Shown in pieces: positions 14,604 to 18,622 of a DNA stretch of 18,622 nt. Source of the DNA: Candidatus Bathyarchaeota archaeon (GTDB taxonomy: Archaea; Asgardarchaeota; Lokiarchaeia; Sigyniarchaeales; Sigyniarchaeaceae); contig WJJB01000221.1 in NCBI GenBank assembly GCA_014729935.1, positions 1-18,622 on the forward strand. The letters run 5' to 3'. Positions within the stretch are counted from its first letter, which is position 1. Each line of letters starts with the position of its first letter. The notes beneath the pieces were generated by a model, which made no database searches, was not told the DNA's origin, and was given only the letters and a program-made list of their open reading frames with translations. The position numbers and the translations under genes are program-made.

Positions 14604-15581
14604 ATGGCGATAAAACCAACTTCAGAACTATTAAAAATGCTGAATCAAGGTGTTGCGAGAGAATTACAAGTTTCAGTGCAGTACATGCTCCAGCACTTCA
14701 AGATGGAGAGAATTCTAAGGAAAGTGCGCAAGGAAAACATTCTGCTTGAGGGAACCACCTATGAATCCCTTGGTGGGATTTTGAAACAGATGGCCATCGA
14801 GGAGATGAAACATCTCGCTGACATTATGGAAAGGATTTATTATCTTGGAGGAAAAGCAACAACGAAATCCGATAAACCCCAAATCGGGGAAAATCTCAAA
14901 GATTTCATGGAATTCGGTTATAAAGCAGAAGAAGAAGCTCTTGAACTATACAGGAAGGTGATCACCGAGGCAGAAAAAATAGGAGACTGGGAAACTGCCG
15001 AGATGTTCAAGGAAATTTACCGCCAGGAAGAAGAGCACCTGTACACCTTCGAGGAATATCTCACGGTGGATATCACCGAACCCGAGGGACCCGAAGACGT
15101 GCCAACCGATTCCGTCAAGATTTACACTGATGATTATTTCGAGCTTCTAAACAAGGCGGTGGCTGCGGAGATCTCTGCAATCGTTCAATATACCAACCAG
15201 CATGAAAAGGCAAGCAAGTTGGCACTTCGCAAGAAGGAAAAGCCCATGGAAGTCATCAAGTCCAAAAATAAAGCGTCCGTGATATCAGATCTCTTGAAGG
15301 AGGTGTTCATGAAAGAGATGGATCACCTTGAAATGATCTCCGAGCGCATTTACTTGCTTGGTGGGGAGGCAGTCTACAATCCATACCCACTACCCGTGAT
15401 AGGTGAAACCGTCGATGACTTCTTGCGGCTCGACAAGAAGGCGGAAGATTATGCAATTGTCTTGTACCGCCAAATCGTTGCAGAAGCTACTAAATTGGGT
15501 GACACCGTGACCAAGCGCATGTTTGAATCAATCTTGGAAGATGAGGACCAGCATTATTGGATGTTCGACGATTATTTCTAG
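14604..15581 (+). CDS. Tandem double-domain ferritin-like (bacterioferritin-type) protein
   Basis: The 325-residue protein consists of two ferritin-like four-helix domains (about 1-155 and 172-325) joined by an acidic, Pro-rich linker. Each carries a complete di-iron site. Domain 1 has E20, E67xxH70, E109 and E142xxH145. Domain 2 has E189, E238xxH241, E281 and E314xxH317. The repeats align along their length, including KAEEEALELYRK versus KAEDYAIVLYRQ, so the gene arose by internal duplication. Bacterioferritins usually have one such domain of about 155-160 residues and form 24-mers that oxidise and store iron; here one chain supplies two subunits. A bacterioferritin haem-ligand Met cannot be placed with confidence. 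Roles in iron storage, oxygen or peroxide detoxification are plausible. The sequence has no encapsulin-targeting tail that I recognise. Confidence 0.87.
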   Translation: MAIKPTSELLKMLNQGVARELQVSVQYMLQHFKMERILRKVRKENILLEGTTYESLGGILKQMAIEEMKHLADIMERIYYLGGKATTKSDKPQIGENLKDFMEFGYKAEEEALELYRKVITEAEKIGDWETAEMFKEIYRQEEEHLYTFEEYLTVDITEPEGPEDVPTDSVKIYTDDYFELLNKAVAAEISAIVQYTNQHEKASKLALRKKEKPMEVIKSKNKASVISDLLKEVFMKEMDHLEMISERIYLLGGEAVYNPYPLPVIGETVDDFLRLDKKAEDYAIVLYRQIVAEATKLGDTVTKRMFESILEDEDQHYWMFDDYF

Positions 15582-15595
15582 ACTTGCGTTATTTC

Positions 15596-15614
15596 CATCT
15601 TTCTTTCTTCTTTT
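15596..15614 (+). terminator. Pyrimidine-rich terminator after the ferritin gene
   Basis: An almost pure C/T tract lies 15-33 nt past the stop codon, between the convergent ferritin and aroK genes. Confidence 0.4.
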
Positions 15615-15646
15615 AAACAACTCTTGTAATTCCTCGCTGGAAAGTA

Positions 15647-16186
15647 TCATTCACACCCTTCATGGCCCTTCATGATGGTTGCAATCTCGCCAGCAATCGA
15701 TGGAATGAGGCGATCATCGGTTAGGATCTCCCGAGCACCTGCGATCTTGTAAAATGGCTTCCGAAGGTACAGTAAGCGATTGATCTCGGCTAGTGGGTCC
15801 GGGCATGCAAGCAACGGGCGTTTATCTTTACCATCCTGCATGATTCGTGCTAGGATGGTACTGGGTGAGGCGATCAAGTGAAAGAAATCCGAGTGTTGAC
15901 GAAGGTAAAGGAAATTGATGTAATTCAACATCACTCCACCTCCCAGGGAAATAACAGAGCGGCGCACGTCTTGTAATTCTTTGCAAACGGCAATTTCTAA
16001 CTCCCTAAACCGGATTTCACCATCATCCTTGAATATTGCCGGTATGGACTTGCCTGCTTTCTTGACGATAAGATCATCCGTCTCTATGAATTCCATGTCA
16101 AGTGTATTGGCAAGCACCTTTCCGACGGAAGTCTTGCCAGTTCCCATGAAGCCGAGCAAGCAAGCATTGCGATCCATGTCATGCAT
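15647..16186 (-). CDS. aroK: Shikimate kinase, bacterial (AroK/NMP-kinase-fold) type
   Basis: The 179-residue protein has the classic AroK pattern: P-loop GFMGTGKT (12-19), shikimate-binding D37-D38, FRELE with R61, LGGGV (81-85) from the GGG substrate loop, the lid Arg in KRPLL (R123), and R142 in LRKPFY. It phosphorylates shikimate with ATP in aromatic amino acid synthesis. Many archaea use an unrelated GHMP-type shikimate kinase instead, so this bacterial-type enzyme is notable and may reflect ancient transfer. The gene is divergent from aroE, the preceding step of the pathway, across 63 nt with a shared TATA-like palindrome. ATG 16186 is the longest start; ATG 16177 is an alternative that removes three residues. 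Confidence 0.92.
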   Translation of the reverse strand: MHDMDRNACLLGFMGTGKTSVGKVLANTLDMEFIETDDLIVKKAGKSIPAIFKDDGEIRFRELEIAVCKELQDVRRSVISLGGGVMLNYINFLYLRQHSDFFHLIASPSTILARIMQDGKDKRPLLACPDPLAEINRLLYLRKPFYKIAGAREILTDDRLIPSIAGEIATIMKGHEGCE

Positions 16187-16220
16187 CCACAGGTATGAAG
16201 GGAGGGAACCAAGATAAAGC

Positions 16221-16230
16221 TTTTAATTAA
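16221..16230. promoter_or_regulatory. Shared palindromic TATA-like element between aroK and aroE
   Basis: TTTTAATTAA contains the perfect palindrome TTAATTAA (16223-16230). Its centre is about 23 nt before the aroE ATG, which predicts leaderless aroE, and about 40-49 nt before the aroK starts, which predicts a 14-23 nt leader. It is the only strong TATA-like element in the 63-nt gap, so both directions probably depend on it. Confidence 0.5.
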
Positions 16231-16249
16231 CCAAGGCAAGCTTTGGTCC

Positions 16250-17113
16250 ATGGTGATATCTGCAAGAACCGGGGTGCTATGCGTCATTGGAAATCCGATC
16301 GAGCATTCCATGAGTCCGAAGATGCATAACGCAGCGATAACCGCTCTTGATTTGGATCTCGTGTACATGGCATTTAATGTGCCCCCCGGTAGACTGGAAG
16401 GCGCTATCGCCGGAATCAAGGCACTCGGGATTATCGGTGCGAACGTGACCATCCCCCACAAGATTAACGTGATGCAGTACTTGGACGAGATACACCCCCT
16501 CGCAAGAAATATCGGCGCGGTAAATACCATCACTAATGTCGATGGAGTATTGCTGGGTTCCAACACGGATGGACTTGGAGCCATGAAGGCACTGAAAGAA
16601 TGCAATGTCGAATTGGATGGCATGAACATTGTGATAGCGGGGGCGGGTGGAGCTGCGAGGGCTCTTGGATTCACCCTTGCTCCCGAGGTTTCCCGGATCT
16701 CCATCCTTGCAAGGCGAGAGAGAAAATCCAAGCAGCTTGCAAGGGATATCAAGATGGCAAATGATAGCACGGATGTCGAGGGATTTTCCATGGCTCCTTC
16801 GATAATCACACGCCAAGTGAGATCTTGTGACTTATTCATCAACGCCACACCCGTTGGAATGCATCCCAACGAAAGTGAATGCATCTTGGAGAACGATTGG
16901 CTGCAACCAAATACTTGCGTGTTTGATCTTGTCTATAATCCCTTGGAAACTAAATTGCTTGAAATGGCAAAGGCAATCGGTTGCAAGATAGTGCATGGCT
17001 TGGACATGCTCGTGTATCAAGGAGCAGTTGCCTTCGAATCATGGACGGGAATATGTCCACCAATTAGTTCCATGAAACAAGCTGCACTTGTTGCACTTGA
17101 TAATCGCAAGTAA
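16250..17113 (+). CDS. aroE: Shikimate dehydrogenase
   Basis: The 287-residue protein has the shikimate-binding S20 and S22 in EHSMSP, the catalytic K71 in IPHK, N92 in AVNT, and catalytic D107 in SNTDG. The cofactor loop GAGGAAR (131-137) and the ARRERKS stretch (154-160) at the end of strand 2 indicate NADP. Q257 in YQGA is the usual C-terminal substrate contact. It reduces 3-dehydroshikimate to shikimate, the step before AroK, whose gene is divergent next door. It is a stand-alone AroE, not fused to dehydroquinase. The ATG at 16250 lies about 23 nt after a TATA-like centre and has no Shine-Dalgarno, which fits a leaderless message. Confidence 0.95.
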   Translation: MVISARTGVLCVIGNPIEHSMSPKMHNAAITALDLDLVYMAFNVPPGRLEGAIAGIKALGIIGANVTIPHKINVMQYLDEIHPLARNIGAVNTITNVDGVLLGSNTDGLGAMKALKECNVELDGMNIVIAGAGGAARALGFTLAPEVSRISILARRERKSKQLARDIKMANDSTDVEGFSMAPSIITRQVRSCDLFINATPVGMHPNESECILENDWLQPNTCVFDLVYNPLETKLLEMAKAIGCKIVHGLDMLVYQGAVAFESWTGICPPISSMKQAALVALDNRK

Positions 17114-17268
17114 ACTACCCCTCCCTAACTAACTAACTAAAGGACGTGGTTTCCTCGGGGGTTTACGGATGAAAATCCACCACCAAACTGGCGTTCGTGG
17201 CTTCCGGGTGGTAAACGCGTGAATTCCTACCGGCTCGAAGGCGGGGCCTGTTTCGTGGAACTAAAATT

Positions 17269-17277
17269 CTTAAATAG
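17269..17277 (+). promoter_or_regulatory. TATA-like box for the M28 gene
   Basis: CTTAAATAG, centred near 17273, would place the transcript start near 17299 and leave a leader of about 32 nt carrying AGAGGT (17324-17329). Confidence 0.5.
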
Positions 17278-17330
17278 TCCAATTGTGGTAAGCTGAATAG
17301 GAGCCTATACAAATTGCATATCAAGAGGTA

Positions 17331-18611
17331 ATGAGCGTGAATTATTCCATTGAAGATGCCGAGAAGCAATACATGCATGATTTCATCAAGGATATTATAG
17401 ATAAGTTCGGCCCTCGCATGCCGGGATGCGAGAGCGAGACAGCGGCTGCAGAATACATCAAGGAAGAAATGTCAAAGTACTGCACTGAAGCACACACCGA
17501 GAAATTCAAATTTCATCCGCGGGCATTTCTGGGATGGATAAAGATCGTGATTGGCTTGGTCGCTGTTTCCGTTATCCTGTATTTATTGCTTCCATTCATC
17601 ACCAGTGATGCAATCATGGAAATGTTATTAATAAGTGCATCCGTTGTCTTGAATGCCATCGCGTTCATCATCATGTGGAAACAATTCTTCAGTTATGATG
17701 AATTCATCGATAAACTATTCAAGGAAACGGAATCATTGAATGCGGTTGGCACGATCAAGCCCAAGGGAGAAACGCGAAGGCTGATCATCTTTTCGGGACA
17801 TCATGATTCTGCACGGCAGTTTAACCTGCTCAAGTGGATGAAACACGGGTATGCAATAGTCATCTTCCTTGGACTCGGGTTCATGTTCTTGTGGATGCTA
17901 CTTTCCGTGCTGTCCCTGGGTTTGGGTATTTTCGGTTTCAACGGGATGTTCTTTTACAATTTCATAAAGTGGCTTTTCTTTATCCTGGGAATTCCATGCT
18001 TGATCCTCTTGGCATTTTTCATCTGGCCCGGTGATCGAGCCAATACAGTGCCTGGTGCAGTCGATAACCTTTCCGCGGTAGCAGTTATCTTGGGATTGGC
18101 AAGATATCTCAAGGAACATCCAGATCAAATACCTGAATCCACGGAAATAAGAATCATCTCGTTCGGGTGCGAGGAGGCGGGATTGCGGGGCGCATACAGG
18201 TACGTGGAACAACATCTCGAAGAACTCAAGCGTCTCAAAGCAGAGGTTGTTAACATGGATATGGTGTATGATCCCGAAAACCTGAATATTTTCGTGAAGG
18301 AATCCACAACCAGGACAAAGCACTCACCGAAGGTGATCGATAAATTAAAACAAGCAGGAAATATCACCAGTACTCCGATTCGTGAGTTTGGTATAAATTC
18401 CCTGGAAAAATTCGTGGGAACGATAAGTGGTGGAACGGATGCAGCAGCGTTTTCAAAGGCGGGAATCGATGCAGCTAACTTTGGCACCATAGATCTCACC
18501 CACGTGGTCCGGTATTATCACCAACCTGAGGACGATATCGATCAAATCAACAAGGATGCCTTGGAAAACGCAGTTAAGATACTTATCGGGTACCTGCAGG
18601 TATCCAAATAA
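17331..18611 (+). CDS. Membrane-embedded M28 family metallopeptidase
   Basis: The 426-residue protein has all M28 zinc-site residues: H157 and D159 in SGHHDS, bridging D245 in AVDNLSA, general base E281 with E282 in CEEAGLRGA, D310 in NMDMV, and H397 in YYHQPE. Two hydrophobic helices (about 68-90 and 95-117) precede the HxD motif. At least two more (about 173-199 and 206-232) sit between HxD and the bridging Asp, where soluble aminopeptidases have only a short link. An even number of helices would keep both catalytic halves on one side of the membrane. Family activity is aminopeptidase or related zinc hydrolase. The start is uncertain: AGAGGT ends one base before ATG 17331 but is ideally placed for the in-frame GTG at 17337. 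It follows aroE after a 217-nt gap and probably has its own promoter. Confidence 0.85.
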   Translation: MSVNYSIEDAEKQYMHDFIKDIIDKFGPRMPGCESETAAAEYIKEEMSKYCTEAHTEKFKFHPRAFLGWIKIVIGLVAVSVILYLLLPFITSDAIMEMLLISASVVLNAIAFIIMWKQFFSYDEFIDKLFKETESLNAVGTIKPKGETRRLIIFSGHHDSARQFNLLKWMKHGYAIVIFLGLGFMFLWMLLSVLSLGLGIFGFNGMFFYNFIKWLFFILGIPCLILLAFFIWPGDRANTVPGAVDNLSAVAVILGLARYLKEHPDQIPESTEIRIISFGCEEAGLRGAYRYVEQHLEELKRLKAEVVNMDMVYDPENLNIFVKESTTRTKHSPKVIDKLKQAGNITSTPIREFGINSLEKFVGTISGGTDAAAFSKAGIDAANFGTIDLTHVVRYYHQPEDDIDQINKDALENAVKILIGYLQVSK

Positions 18612-18622
18612 TGAAGCACGCA
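18611..18622 (+). CDS. Possible start of a next gene, cut by the window edge
   Basis: The M28 stop codon and an ATG overlap as TAATG (18609-18613), and the frame stays open to the edge (M-K-H-A). An AGGT element lies about ten bases upstream. Four codons are too few to identify anything, but the overlap is a common coupling arrangement. Confidence 0.25.

Noticed and set aside
14393..14749. 118-codon plus-strand frame spanning the gap into the ferritin gene
   Set aside because: It crosses a T-rich terminator and a promoter, overlaps the ferritin frame, and has no recognisable domain.
1..18622. CRISPR arrays, insertion sequences, phage or conjugation genes
   Set aside because: No regularly spaced direct repeats, transposase or integrase motifs, or terminal inverted repeats with target duplications were seen.

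Overview
The window is an 18.6 kb piece of what looks like an archaeal chromosome. The signs are a DUF211 gene (a family essentially confined to Archaea), AT-rich TATA-like boxes about 25-30 nt upstream of several start codons with little or no leader, oligo-T and pyrimidine-rich gene ends without strong hairpins, and Shine-Dalgarno-led GTG and TTG starts. The lineage cannot be fixed from this sequence. An Asgard-like or other little-cultivated archaeon would fit, but that is a guess. There is no rRNA, convincing tRNA, CRISPR array, transposase or phage gene. Gene density is high, with 18 well-supported genes, one small probable gene and a possible gene start at the right edge.

Layout, left to right. 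Positions 1-4444 (+): the 3' part of a ZnuA-like metal-binding protein with a C-terminal membrane anchor; a Gfo/Idh/MocA oxidoreductase; a radical SAM/SPASM enzyme with a PqqD-like N-terminal domain; and a class I methyltransferase. At 4441-6680 a PHP-domain hydrolase (-) and an M24 aminopeptidase-type enzyme (+) are divergently transcribed. At 6716-11397 (-) lie a PfkB sugar kinase translationally coupled to a D-2-hydroxyacid dehydrogenase, then DUF211, then a HAD phosphatase coupled to an M20 deacylase/peptidase. At 11515-13060 (+) are two tandem, diverged, membrane-anchored left-handed beta-helix acyltransferase-like proteins. At 13061-13469 is a gene-poor stretch with a probable small (-) gene, a strong imperfect inverted repeat and several CATGT motifs. 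At 13470-15581 (+) are a coiled-coil protein ending in a C4 zinc ribbon and a double ferritin-like protein with two complete ferroxidase sites. At 15647-17113 aroK (-) and aroE (+) are divergent and share a palindromic TATA-like element. At 17331-18611 (+) is an M28 peptidase with membrane helices inserted between its catalytic motifs.

Most of the content is housekeeping or peripheral metabolism: two consecutive steps of the shikimate pathway, three metallopeptidase-type hydrolases (M24, M20, M28), sugar or hydroxyacid metabolism, phosphatases, and metal uptake and storage. No single pathway unites the window. The parts with real novelty potential are the RRE-like radical SAM enzyme without an evident substrate peptide, the tandem acyltransferases, the coiled-coil/zinc-ribbon protein with its structured upstream region, the double ferritin, and the membrane-interrupted M28 enzyme.
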